From NCBI GenBank assembly GCA_017507855.1, contig JAFWAE010000027.1, forward strand, positions 1 through 39,298: 39,298 bases of DNA. Direction: 5' to 3'. Made by a program: the position numbers and the translations under genes. The DNA is from Clostridia bacterium (lineage in GTDB: Bacteria > Bacillota > Clostridia > Oscillospirales > RGIG5554). The notes below the pieces were generated by a model that saw only the letters and a list, made by a program, of their open reading frames with translations, made no database searches and was not told the origin of the DNA. Below, one piece after another: positions 18,400 to 26,852 of this stretch (position 1 is the first letter of the stretch; each line of letters starts with the position of its first letter).

Positions 18400-19467
18400 A
18401 TGTACGGATCCCATTTTATCGACTTCAACCAACTTACCCAAGCCCAATGGGACGAGCTGTATGCCCTGGCTTGCGACATGATGACCCACCGCCGCGAATA
18501 TGCGGATGTGTTACGCGGGCGCACCATGGCTACCCTGTTTTACGAGCCCAGTACCCGCACTCAATTTTCCTTCCAGGCAGCCATGCTTCGCATGGGTGGT
18601 AGTGTGATGGGTTTTTCCGATCCGAACAACTCTTCCGTATCCAAGGGGGAAACCTTGCGCGATACCATTAAGATCATGAGCAATTACGCCGACGTGATCG
18701 TGATGCGCAATTATTTGGAGGGGGCCGCCCTGGCCGCGTCCATGTACGCCCGCGTGCCCCTGATCAACGCCGGTGACGGTGGCCATTTGCACCCCACCCA
18801 GACCCTGACAGATCTGATCTCCATCCGTAAATTCTGCGGCAGAACGGAAAACCTGATCTTGGTCATTTGCGGCGACCTGATGAACGGCCGCACGGTGCAT
18901 TCTCTGCTTCGTGCCATGATCCGCTTCCCCGGCAACCGTTTTCGTTTGGTGTGCACGCAAGCCCTGCGCCTGCCCCTTTACGTGGAAGAACAGCTGCGGG
19001 CTGCCAATGCGCAGTTTGAATACATCCCCACGTTGGAGGAAGCCCTGCCCGGGGCCGACGTGCTGTACATGACCCGCATTCAGAAGGAGCGCTTTGCCAG
19101 CCGCGAAGAATATGAAAAGCAGGCGGGCATCTTTGTGCTGGACCGTAAAAAGATGGAACTGGCCTCCAAGGATCTGGTGATCCTGCATCCCCTGCCCAAG
19201 GTGGACGAGATCGAGCCTATTTTGGACGATGATCCCCGTGCGCTGTATTTCCGCCAGGCGGAAAACGGCATGTACGGCCGTATGGCACTGATCCTCAATT
19301 TGTTGAAGGAGCCCTGCCCTGCTCCCAGCATTCAGCCGCCTCCTTTGGCCAAGCGCCGTTGTCACAACCCCCGTTGTGTCAGCCAATTCGAGGCCTATTT
19401 GCCAGACCTGATCGGGAAAACGGCAGAGGGGCGCGAATATTGCCTCTACTGCGACAAGCATATTTAA
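18400..19467 (+). CDS. pyrB: Aspartate carbamoyltransferase with PyrI-like zinc-binding C-terminus
   Basis: A 355-aa enzyme joining carbamoyl phosphate and aspartate, the committed step of pyrimidine synthesis. Carbamoyl-phosphate residues are present: FYEPSTRTQF (47-56), SVSKGET (Ser80, Lys83), HPTQTLTDL (from 131) and HPLPKVDE (273-280). The catalytic part ends near residue 306. A tail follows with Cys321-x4-Cys326-x21-Cys348-x2-Cys351, sequence RCHNPRCVSQ and CLYC, closely matching the zinc domain of the regulatory subunit PyrI but without its allosteric nucleotide-binding domain. ATG 18400 has GGAG at 9 nt; ATG 18364 overlaps the previous gene without a site. No other pyr genes are nearby. 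Confidence 0.94.
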   Translation: MYGSHFIDFNQLTQAQWDELYALACDMMTHRREYADVLRGRTMATLFYEPSTRTQFSFQAAMLRMGGSVMGFSDPNNSSVSKGETLRDTIKIMSNYADVIVMRNYLEGAALAASMYARVPLINAGDGGHLHPTQTLTDLISIRKFCGRTENLILVICGDLMNGRTVHSLLRAMIRFPGNRFRLVCTQALRLPLYVEEQLRAANAQFEYIPTLEEALPGADVLYMTRIQKERFASREEYEKQAGIFVLDRKKMELASKDLVILHPLPKVDEIEPILDDDPRALYFRQAENGMYGRMALILNLLKEPCPAPSIQPPPLAKRRCHNPRCVSQFEAYLPDLIGKTAEGREYCLYCDKHI

Positions 19468-19500
19468 GCCGAAAGAAAGAAAAAAAGGGAGACTCACCGT

Positions 19501-22008
19501 ATGCCCGCAAAAAAGAAAACCAAAACTGCCGCTTCCTCTCCTAAAAAAGGAACGCGCAAACGCACCACGAAGGCCCAAAAGCAACAGGCGGCCAAACGGG
19601 AAACGCTGTTGCAAATTTGGGGTATCGTGCTGTTTGCCGTGGGAGCGTTTCTGCTTTTTACCCTGATCACGGGTTCTAAAGCACCCGTGGTGCACGGCGT
19701 GCAGGTCTTCTTCTTCGGCCTGTTTTCCAAGGTGCCCTCCTTTCTGTTGCCTGCGCTGATGTTTTACGTGGCCGTTTACGTGGCCAAGGGGCGCAGCCGC
19801 ACGTTGGTGGCGCTGAAGGTGTGGACGGGACTGATTATGATGATCCTCCTTTCCGCCATGTGGCAGATCTTTTTCTGTGTACAGCCCAGCAGCTTTTCCG
19901 TTTCTCAGGTTTGGGAATGGTCACAGGTGGGAAAGGCCGGCGGCCTATTGGGCGGTTTGCCCGGTTGGCTTTTGGTGAGGGGGTGCGACAAGGCCGGGGC
20001 CATCATCGTAGTCATTGCCCTGTTCCTGATCGATTTCGTACTGCTGTTTGGGATCAATCCCCTGACGCTGTTTAAAAAGCTGTTCCCCTTTAACTTTAAA
20101 CGGGATGCCGACGACGTGGCGGACGAATTTATTCACGAGCCCACCAAGCGGGAAAAACCTGCCAAGCCTGTTAAGCCTGCCAAGCCCGAAAGGATGGAAC
20201 CGGAGAAGCCCCGCAAGGATTTTCCCCTGGACGTGCCCATCAGCCTGGATCCCCCTGCGGAACAGCCTGCTGAGAAAGCCGGCAAGCATAAAGCCACCCC
20301 TGCCCCCGATCTGGAGGGGATCATCAGCAAGTGGAAACGGGACGAGGATCCTTCTACCCCTGCAGAGGAGCCCGTTCCCGTTGAGGCGCCTGTCGACAGC
20401 ACGCAGGAGAAGCCTCCGGAAAAGGTCAGCGTGCAGGAGATGGAAAAGGAAAGCCGCGAGATCGAAAAGGCTGTGGAAAAAAATGCCCGCGCCACCGATC
20501 CGTTCTATTATTTCCCGCCGTTGCATCTGTTGGCTAAGCCCAGCGGTGATAAGGGGGAGGATGCTTCCGACGAGCTGAAGTATAACGCCCAGGTGATCGT
20601 GGACACGTTACGCAGCTTCCGCGTGGAAACGAAGATCGTGAACATCAGCCGCGGTCCCTCCGTGACCCGTTACGAGATCGCCCCCGAGACCGGGGTGAAA
20701 ATGCGCGAGATCGTGAATCTGTCGGAGGATATCGCTTTGGCTCTGGCCGCCAACGGAGTGCGCGTGGCACCTGTGGTCGGCAAGAGTGCGGTGGGAATCG
20801 AGGTGCCCAACAAGCAGGTCTCCACCGTGACCATCCGCGAGATCCTGGAATCCAAAGAATTTACATCCGCCTCCTCTTGCCTGACGGCTTGCCTGGGCCG
20901 CGATATCGGCGGCGCTCCCATTTTAACGGATATTGAAAAGCTGCCTCATATGCTTATTGCCGGTCAGACCGGCTCCGGCAAAACGGTGTGCATTAACTCG
21001 ATCATTACTTCGTTGCTGTATAAAGCCACGCCCGACGAGGTCAAGCTGATCATGGTGGATCCCAAGCGTGTGGAGTTGGGGGTCTACAACGGCATTCCCC
21101 ATTTGCTGATCCCCGTGGTGTGCGACGTGAAAAAGGCCGCCGGGGCTTTACAGTGGGCCGTGCGGGAGATGGAACAGCGCTATATCTTGCTGCAGCAAAG
21201 CGGTTGCCGCGATCTGAAGAGCTATAACGAAATGGTGGCCCGTAAAAACGGCGCTGCTCAGCCTCAAGAGAGCCTGTTTGAAAACGAGGGTGAGCAAGCC
21301 CCTGCCGAGCCGCAGCTCAAGCCCTTGCCCCGCATCGTTATGATCATTGACGAGCTGGCGGATCTGATGCTTTCCGCTCCCAAGGAGGTGGAGGCCAGCA
21401 TCTGCCGTTTGGCGCAAATGGCCCGTGCGGCAGGGATGCATTTGATCATTGGCACCCAGCGCCCCTCCGTGGACGTAATTACGGGTACCATCAAGGCCAA
21501 TATTCCCGCCCGCATTGCCTTTGCCGTGGCATCCCAGATCGACAGCCGTACCATTTTGGACGGTGTGGGCGCCGAGAAGCTTTTGGGCCGCGGCGATATG
21601 CTGTATAAGCCCAGCGAAGCGGCCAAGACCCGTGTGCAAGGTTGCTTCGTCAGCGAAAGCGAAGTGCAAAAGATCACGGACTTCCTCCGTTCCAACGGCC
21701 AGGCCGATTACGACCAAACCGTGATGGAGAAGATCGACAACAGCGCCAAGGAGGCGGCAGAGGGCGGTGAAGGCCCTGGTGGCGGCGAGGTGGATCCCCT
21801 GTTTATGCAGGCGGTGAGCGTGGTGGTGGAAAACGGCACGGCATCCACGTCCTTGCTGACGCGCCGTCTGTCTTTGGGGTACGGCCGCGCTGCTCGTATT
21901 ATGGACCAAATGGAGGCGCGCGGGATCATTGGGCCTTTTGAAGGCTCGAAGCCCCGCCAAGTGCTGATCACCAAGGCTCAGCTGGATGAGTTGAAAAGCA
22001 AGCAATAA
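19501..22008 (+). CDS. ftsK: DNA translocase FtsK/SpoIIIE
   Basis: An 835-aa membrane-bound, ATP-driven DNA pump that moves chromosomes through the closing septum. A basic N-terminus is followed by about four membrane helices (roughly 38-185), a Pro/Lys/Glu-rich linker (about 205-320), the alpha/beta motor with Walker A GQTGSGKT (488-495) and Walker B MIIDELADLM (Asp617, Glu618), and a C-terminal gamma winged helix that reads orienting sequences in DNA. Length is typical of SpoIIIE. AAAGGGAG precedes ATG 19501. Last gene of the unit. Confidence 0.96.
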   Translation: MPAKKKTKTAASSPKKGTRKRTTKAQKQQAAKRETLLQIWGIVLFAVGAFLLFTLITGSKAPVVHGVQVFFFGLFSKVPSFLLPALMFYVAVYVAKGRSRTLVALKVWTGLIMMILLSAMWQIFFCVQPSSFSVSQVWEWSQVGKAGGLLGGLPGWLLVRGCDKAGAIIVVIALFLIDFVLLFGINPLTLFKKLFPFNFKRDADDVADEFIHEPTKREKPAKPVKPAKPERMEPEKPRKDFPLDVPISLDPPAEQPAEKAGKHKATPAPDLEGIISKWKRDEDPSTPAEEPVPVEAPVDSTQEKPPEKVSVQEMEKESREIEKAVEKNARATDPFYYFPPLHLLAKPSGDKGEDASDELKYNAQVIVDTLRSFRVETKIVNISRGPSVTRYEIAPETGVKMREIVNLSEDIALALAANGVRVAPVVGKSAVGIEVPNKQVSTVTIREILESKEFTSASSCLTACLGRDIGGAPILTDIEKLPHMLIAGQTGSGKTVCINSIITSLLYKATPDEVKLIMVDPKRVELGVYNGIPHLLIPVVCDVKKAAGALQWAVREMEQRYILLQQSGCRDLKSYNEMVARKNGAAQPQESLFENEGEQAPAEPQLKPLPRIVMIIDELADLMLSAPKEVEASICRLAQMARAAGMHLIIGTQRPSVDVITGTIKANIPARIAFAVASQIDSRTILDGVGAEKLLGRGDMLYKPSEAAKTRVQGCFVSESEVQKITDFLRSNGQADYDQTVMEKIDNSAKEAAEGGEGPGGGEVDPLFMQAVSVVVENGTASTSLLTRRLSLGYGRAARIMDQMEARGIIGPFEGSKPRQVLITKAQLDELKSKQ

Positions 22009-22016
22009 CATACCGC

Positions 22017-22055
22017 AAAAAGGCGAGCTTCTCGGCCCGGGAAGCCCGCCTTTTT
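22017..22055. terminator. Bidirectional terminator
   Basis: AAAAAGGCGAGCTTC pairs with GAAGCCCGCCTTTTT (one A-C mismatch). It lies between the ftsK end and the convergent small gene, with T tracts in both directions. Confidence 0.9.
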
Positions 22056-22057
22056 GG

Positions 22058-22339
22058 TCAGGCCAGGTCCTCCAGCACGTCTTGCAGGTGAAGACAGGTG
22101 ACCTGAAGGCGCCACAGCTTTTTGGTGACGGAGCGGGCGCGGTTGCGCAACGAGGTAAAAGCAGCTACCCTTCGGTGTAAAAAGCCTTCCTGCGGGGAAT
22201 ACTGTACGATCTCCACGTCATATACGGGACCGAGATCGGCATCCAAACGGCGGAGACAGCGGTATTCCGCTTGCAGATAGTTGTTTGGCTCTATGCGGAT
22301 TCGGCAATGGTAAAAGCACAAGGGCTTGATAAGCTTCAT
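22058..22339 (-). CDS. Hypothetical protein, 93 aa
   Basis: A small basic protein (MKLIKPLCFYHCRIRIEP...), no signal peptide, no family recognised. ATG 22339 has GGGGGA at 7 nt and is preferred to ATG 22354, which has no site. The stop codon abuts the shared terminator, and GC-rich third positions match neighbouring genes, both favouring a real gene. The sequence is rich in Arg, Leu and aromatic residues, compatible with a small nucleic-acid or protein-binding domain, but that is a guess. Confidence 0.5.
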   Translation of the reverse strand: MKLIKPLCFYHCRIRIEPNNYLQAEYRCLRRLDADLGPVYDVEIVQYSPQEGFLHRRVAAFTSLRNRARSVTKKLWRLQVTCLHLQDVLEDLA

Positions 22340-22432
22340 AAAGACGTCCCCCATATCTTGTTCTATGCTCTATTAAAGCACAGCAAGAGGTAAAAAGATA
22401 TAGACAAGATGGCCAAAGTTTCGCACGGATCT

Positions 22433-22462
22433 TTGACACGAATTTGAAGACCTATATATAGT
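22433..22462 (+). promoter_or_regulatory. Upstream promoter P1 of the HD gene
   Basis: TTGACA (22433-22438) and TATAGT (22457-22462) with an 18-nt spacer, or TATATA at 16 nt. The -10 lies inside the palindrome CTATATATAG (22452-22461). Confidence 0.6.
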
Positions 22463-22492
22463 AGAATTTTGTCGAAGAAGCACTATATATAG
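22452..22492. repeat. Pair of identical 10-bp palindromes
   Basis: CTATATATAG occurs at 22452-22461 and 22483-22492. Each copy is its own reverse complement, and they are 31 bp apart, about three helical turns. One overlaps the P1 -10 and the other lies upstream of P2, an arrangement that suits a cooperative repressor. Confidence 0.5.
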
Positions 22493-22509
22493 ATCTTTTA
22501 AAAAATCAC

Positions 22510-22538
22510 TTGCACTTTTTAACTTTTTGGTGTAAAGT
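22510..22538 (+). promoter_or_regulatory. Promoter P2 of the HD gene
   Basis: TTGCAC (22510-22515), a 17-nt spacer and TAAAGT (22533-22538), 24 nt before the start codon. Confidence 0.65.
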
Positions 22539-22561
22539 AAAAGAAGAAAGGAGTTTTCAAG

Positions 22562-23221
22562 ATGCTTTCTTTTGACGACGTAAAAAATGACCTGACCATA
22601 AAAACCTACGTTACCCGTGCGGACGATACGCTGGAGGAAATGGGGTATACGGAGCATAGCTTTGCCCACGTGCTGAAGGTGGCGAGTACGGCCAAATATC
22701 TGCTGGAAACGCTGGGGTATTCCCCCCGCGAGTTGGAGCTGGTACAGATCGCCGGCTATTTGCATGATATCGGCAACCTGGTCAACCGCGAGGGGCATGC
22801 GCATCACGGGGCGATCTTGGCCTTTCAGCTACTGACGGCCATGGGGGCTGACCCGGACGACATTGCGTCGGTGGTGACGGCCATCGGCAACCATGACGAA
22901 GGAACGGCAGAGGCGGTGACTCCCTTGGCGGCGGCGTTGATCCTGGCGGATAAAACGGACGTGCGCCGCTCCCGTGTCAGAAGTGTGGACGTGGCTCGTT
23001 TTGACATTCACGACAGGGTGAATTATTCGGTGAAAAAGGCCACCACCAAGATCAACGAGGAAAAAACAGCGGTGAACCTGTTTTTGACCATCGATACGGA
23101 TCAGTTTTCCACGATGGACTATTTTGAGATCTTTCTCAACCGCATGCTTCTTTGCCGTCAGGCGGCTAAAAAGCTGGGGCTGGAATTTCACATTTACGTC
23201 AACGGCCAACTGTTGGCATAA
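22562..23221 (+). CDS. HD-domain phosphohydrolase
   Basis: A 219-aa soluble protein. The HD metal site is visible: His36 (SFAHVLKV), His68-Asp69 (YLHDIGN) and the His cluster GHAHHGA (79-84), followed by a conserved ADKTDVRRSRVR segment where the fourth ligand Asp is expected. The C-terminal half (about 135-219) ends in EFHIYVNGQLLA and is predicted as a mixed alpha/beta extension. HD enzymes cleave phosphate esters of nucleotides or cyclic nucleotides; the substrate here is unknown. GAAAGGAG precedes ATG 22562. Monocistronic between its own promoters and terminator. Confidence 0.88.
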   Translation: MLSFDDVKNDLTIKTYVTRADDTLEEMGYTEHSFAHVLKVASTAKYLLETLGYSPRELELVQIAGYLHDIGNLVNREGHAHHGAILAFQLLTAMGADPDDIASVVTAIGNHDEGTAEAVTPLAAALILADKTDVRRSRVRSVDVARFDIHDRVNYSVKKATTKINEEKTAVNLFLTIDTDQFSTMDYFEIFLNRMLLCRQAAKKLGLEFHIYVNGQLLA

Positions 23222-23245
23222 CTTCTGTCAACGCTCCAAAAGAGA

Positions 23246-23284
23246 AAAACCCCTGCCAAGGAAATCCTTGACAGGGGTTTTGTT
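23246..23284. terminator. Bidirectional terminator
   Basis: AAAACCCCTGCCAAGG pairs with CCTTGACAGGGGTTTT (one mismatch). It serves the HD gene and the convergent solute-binding protein gene. Confidence 0.9.
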
Positions 23285-23300
23285 TGTGAAGGCTTGCGTT

Positions 23301-24758
23301 TTAGTTGAGAGGGCGACCCTGGAATTCATCCAAGGCCAGCTGAGAGGCTTGGGCCTCGGCTTCGTACAAAGCCGAGAAGTCGCCGCCGGCAGTGATGCAA
23401 CCCAACAGCACGTTTACGCCGCCGCCGTACACAGCACCGTTAAGGGTGTAGGCCAGCTGGTCGGAAACGGGATCGTTGCGGAAATGTTGCTGAGAAAGCT
23501 TGATCATTTCCAAAGATTCCTCGTCGCGGCAGTTGATCTCGATGTTTTCATAGGCAGCGGGAACTACGCGCTCGTAAAATTCGCGGGTCAGCGCTTCCAG
23601 GATCAGACCGATATTGTCTTCGTTGTTGGTGTTGACGGGGATCATCAGCATGGAGGTGAAATGGTCTACCGTAGCATAGTAGAACTCCTGATCCTTGTCA
23701 TATTTGGGCATGGGCAGGATGCCGAAGTCGTCTTCCATCTCCCACCAGCCCCAGTTGTTACGGGACACGGCGTACACGGGAGTGGGGGCGAACAGCATCT
23801 GGTTGGAGGGGAACATATCGGTATAGTAGTACATCCAGCCCTCGCCGCCGCTGCGGTCGTAGGTAGTGTTGTCCTTCACCAGGATGTCCACCAGCTTTTC
23901 CATCAGGTCGCGGTTGCGGGGCGTGGCGGTGGACAGGGTCCAGTAGCCATCCTCGCCCTTAGTAAAGTATTGGCCGCCGGCACCGCCCCAGAAGGCCGTG
24001 TCGCCTTCCAGATGGGGGTGGCCCCAACCGTAACTGTCGCGGTCGTCCATGGTGTTGTCGCCGTTCAGATCACGGGTGGCTTTTTTGGCATACTCGCGGA
24101 ATTTTTCCAGGGTCCACTCTCCGTCGCGCACCATCTGGTACAGGTCGGGCAGCTGCAATTCTTCAGCCAGGGGCTTGTTGAAATAAATGACCCAGGAGTC
24201 GGGGATGGGGTTGTTGAAGGAACCCTTGCAGCCGTACAGCTTGCCGTTCCATTCGGTGGCGTAGGTGATGTCTTGATACCACCAGGGCTGGTCAAAGTCC
24301 AAATACTTGACGGTCTTCAGATCCACCACGTTGTTGGAGCTGTACCAATAACCGGCGCTGAAGGTGGCGGGAGCCACGAAGTCGGCGTATTTATCGCCGG
24401 CCATCAGGATGGCGAAGGCCTCATCCTGGAAGGTGGTGCCCGTTACGGTAAAGGTGAAATAGCAGTTGTAGAGCTCCTGCAGCTCCAAAAACACTTCGTT
24501 TTTGGTCTGATCCAGCACGTTGCCATCCGGATTAAAGGAAAAGTTTTCCTCGTAGCCGTAGGCGATGAACTCGTATCCGTCCATGTCGATTACGGGCAGG
24601 GCGTTTTCATCGGTGGCAGGGGTAGTGGCGGGCGTGGTAGCAGGCGTAGTGGCGGGTGTGGTGGCAGGGGCCGTGGCAGGGGCGGAAGAGCAGCCTGCAA
24701 AAGCGGCCGCGAGCATGGCCAACGCCAAAACCAGCGCGGAAAGCTTGCCGAGTTTCAT
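23301..24758 (-). CDS. Solute-binding lipoprotein of an ABC transporter, orphan copy 2
   Basis: A 485-aa lipoprotein, close paralogue of 7470-8942: the same lipobox AFAGC at Cys23, a PATT-repeat linker, GYEFIAYGYEENF, GDKYADFVAP, SAGYWY, QPWWYQDIT and WNGKLYGCKG. The DLNGDNTMDDRD calcium-like loop (about 230-241) is conserved. ATG 24758 follows AGGAGG. As with copy 1, no permease or ATPase gene is adjacent. Beside it are a phosphoesterase and exported surface proteins, so it may feed on products released by them, but its ligand cannot be read from sequence. Confidence 0.88.
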   Translation of the reverse strand: MKLGKLSALVLALAMLAAAFAGCSSAPATAPATTPATTPATTPATTPATDENALPVIDMDGYEFIAYGYEENFSFNPDGNVLDQTKNEVFLELQELYNCYFTFTVTGTTFQDEAFAILMAGDKYADFVAPATFSAGYWYSSNNVVDLKTVKYLDFDQPWWYQDITYATEWNGKLYGCKGSFNNPIPDSWVIYFNKPLAEELQLPDLYQMVRDGEWTLEKFREYAKKATRDLNGDNTMDDRDSYGWGHPHLEGDTAFWGGAGGQYFTKGEDGYWTLSTATPRNRDLMEKLVDILVKDNTTYDRSGGEGWMYYYTDMFPSNQMLFAPTPVYAVSRNNWGWWEMEDDFGILPMPKYDKDQEFYYATVDHFTSMLMIPVNTNNEDNIGLILEALTREFYERVVPAAYENIEINCRDEESLEMIKLSQQHFRNDPVSDQLAYTLNGAVYGGGVNVLLGCITAGGDFSALYEAEAQASQLALDEFQGRPLN

Positions 24759-24803
24759 AAGACGTCCTCCTAAAAAAGAATTTGATTCGGTTCTTCTGCT
24801 TTT

Positions 24804-24832
24804 ATTGTAAAAGAAAAAAAGCCCAAAAACAA
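24804..24832 (-). promoter_or_regulatory. Promoter of the second solute-binding protein
   Basis: Minus strand TTGTTT (24827-24832), a 17-nt spacer and TACAAT (24804-24809), 45 nt before the start codon. Confidence 0.6.
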
Positions 24833-24991
24833 GAGTATTGCAAGAAAATTCCCAAAAACGGACGGAAAATTCTTAATAAAGGCAGAAGAGGCCCTGTAAA
24901 ATGCCAAAATGACACCTTACGTTTTCAGTTTAAAGGGGATTGCGGGGAAATACAATAAAATGCAAAAATGCAAAAAACTTTTTCAAAAATT

Positions 24992-26707
24992 TTATTTATC
25001 AAAGGACGGATCGTCCATTTCCAAGCGGATCTCGGCCAGGCAAACGTCCTGCGGCGCGAAGGTATTGGCCCAGAAGGAAAACAGCGCGCCTTCTTTTTCC
25101 AGGGAAAGATTTACGTCGTCCAGCAAAAATTCGTGTGTTTGCCAGGTCTTGGTCCCTTGGGTGATGACAAACACCGTATCGCGGGAGCCGGAGGAATCTC
25201 GGGGGAATTGCAAAAAGAGATAGTGCACGTTGCTGTCAAAATAGCGGACGGTGACCTTGTAGCGATTTCCATTCAGCTCTGTCAGGGCGGGGTCGGCTTG
25301 AACGCGGAAGCAGTAGGCGTTGTTGGGCGCGTAGCAGAAGGCCCCTTCCCAAGGTCCTACAAAAAGACTTCCCTCGTCGGAGGGGATGGGCTTAAGGCCG
25401 TTTTGGGAAACGGGATTTCCCACGCTGTCAAAGCCGGCCCAAGCCGCGCGGGCCTTGGGGACGCCCGTATATGCGGGGGTACGGAAGCAGGTGGACAGGC
25501 TTGGGGAAACTTTGCCGTAGGTATTGACTGCGCTCACCTCTACCGTGTACGCCGTGTCGGGCTTCAGTTTAGTCAGCGGAGCTGTCAGACGGGGAGGTTT
25601 GGTGTGCTTGTGGACGGGGGCGTTGGCGGCGGTGACCCGTTGGAGCTTCCCGTCTTTGTCGCAAATGCGAATCAGATATTTTACCACCGTGGCCGGCGAA
25701 TCTATCACGGGGATGGAAACGGAGGCGCGGTCAGGCCGAACCTCGGCCATTTCAAGAAAATCCCCGGGGGCAAAAGCGGGAGCGGGAGCTTGTTCCGCAA
25801 CGGCGGAGGTATGGGTAAAGGAGGTGGGATCAAAGGGGTTTTCGATGACCCAGGGGCGCCCGTTGATGACAGCGTTTTCCGCCACGTCGTAGGGGAAAAT
25901 GCGAACTTGGTTGTCGGCATTGATCTCTACGATCATCATTTGAGGGGTAGGATCTTGGGGGGCATAGGTATCGTTAAACAGGGTGCTTTGCAGGGTGCTT
26001 GCCCCCACCGAGGTAAAGGTATCTTGAAAAATATTGCGTGCGTCGTTGAGGGGATAATGGGAGTGGCCCGAAAAATCAAACACCTGAGGATATTGGCTGA
26101 GCAACTGTTTGACAGCGTTGGCATTTTTCGGGGCTAAGACAGCGTTATTTGCCGTGGTAATGGTATCGGCAAAGGGGCTGTGATGAAGGAAAAAGATGGG
26201 TCGGTGCGAGGCTTCGGCCTCCTGCAGGCTTTGCTTGACGAAGGCTTGGGTATCGGCATTCATCGTATAGTCGGAAACGGCAATAAAATGCACGCCCTTG
26301 ATGACGGTAGTGTAATTGGGCTTCAGCCCCATATAATGCTCCCAACGTTCCATGGAATTCCCCTCTTCACCGCAAAGGGCATTGCCCACCAAAAATTCGT
26401 GATTGCCCATACAGGCCACCACCTCGGTGCCTTGGCGCACCTCTTCCTTTAAAACACGGGTAAAGGCTTGGTATTCCACGTGTTTGGCGCGGTCGGCGGA
26501 GTCGCCGCAAAAGAGGATAGCGTCCAGCTTTTGGTAGGAGGGATGGGCTTGGGCAAAAAGATACAGCGCGCGGATGGCTTGGGTGAGGAGCTCGGCTTGT
26601 TTGTCGGAGCGGAAGGATACGTGCACGTCACTCATGACGCCGAAGCGAATAACGGGCTGAAAGCTTGTGTCATGGGAGGAAACGGAAGGCGTTTGGGAAA
26701 GACTCAT
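24992..26707 (-). CDS. Calcineurin-like phosphoesterase with fibronectin-III-like and beta-sandwich domains
   Basis: A 571-aa metallophosphoesterase. Metal ligands are all present: DVH (Asp27, His29), GDS (Asp69), GNHE (101-104), HHSPF and GHSHYP. The catalytic part ends near residue 280. Then comes a fibronectin-III-like segment (LKPDTAYTVEVSAVNTYGKVS) and a C-terminal beta-rich domain (NRYKVTVRYFDSNVHYLFLQF) of carbohydrate-binding style. ATG 26707 has AAAGGGATC upstream and lies 29 nt below a good -10. No signal peptide is seen, even in the in-frame extension to 26839, which is odd for such an architecture. Substrate unknown. Confidence 0.88.
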   Translation of the reverse strand: MSLSQTPSVSSHDTSFQPVIRFGVMSDVHVSFRSDKQAELLTQAIRALYLFAQAHPSYQKLDAILFCGDSADRAKHVEYQAFTRVLKEEVRQGTEVVACMGNHEFLVGNALCGEEGNSMERWEHYMGLKPNYTTVIKGVHFIAVSDYTMNADTQAFVKQSLQEAEASHRPIFFLHHSPFADTITTANNAVLAPKNANAVKQLLSQYPQVFDFSGHSHYPLNDARNIFQDTFTSVGASTLQSTLFNDTYAPQDPTPQMMIVEINADNQVRIFPYDVAENAVINGRPWVIENPFDPTSFTHTSAVAEQAPAPAFAPGDFLEMAEVRPDRASVSIPVIDSPATVVKYLIRICDKDGKLQRVTAANAPVHKHTKPPRLTAPLTKLKPDTAYTVEVSAVNTYGKVSPSLSTCFRTPAYTGVPKARAAWAGFDSVGNPVSQNGLKPIPSDEGSLFVGPWEGAFCYAPNNAYCFRVQADPALTELNGNRYKVTVRYFDSNVHYLFLQFPRDSSGSRDTVFVITQGTKTWQTHEFLLDDVNLSLEKEGALFSFWANTFAPQDVCLAEIRLEMDDPSFDK

Positions 26708-26735
26708 ACGGCAAGATCCCTTTCGAGTTTTTTTC

Positions 26736-26765
26736 ATTATACATAAAAAAACAGGCGTTTGTCCA
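26736..26765 (-). promoter_or_regulatory. Promoter of the phosphoesterase gene
   Basis: Minus strand TGGACA (26760-26765), an 18-nt spacer and TATAAT (26736-26741). Confidence 0.75.
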
Positions 26766-26789
26766 GCATGGAGTTTGATTTTATGACAA

Positions 26790-26833
26790 AATTTTATTTG
26801 GCCCGCCAAAACAGTATGTTTCAGCGGGCCAAA
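26790..26833 (-). terminator. Terminator of the tandem-domain surface protein gene
   Basis: TTTGGCCCGC (26797-26806) pairs exactly with GCGGGCCAAA (26824-26833). The intervening 17 nt can form a smaller stem, and AAAATTTTA to the left supplies the T-rich end on the minus strand. Confidence 0.85.
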
Positions 26834-26852
26834 TTGCAAATCATAATGGGAA

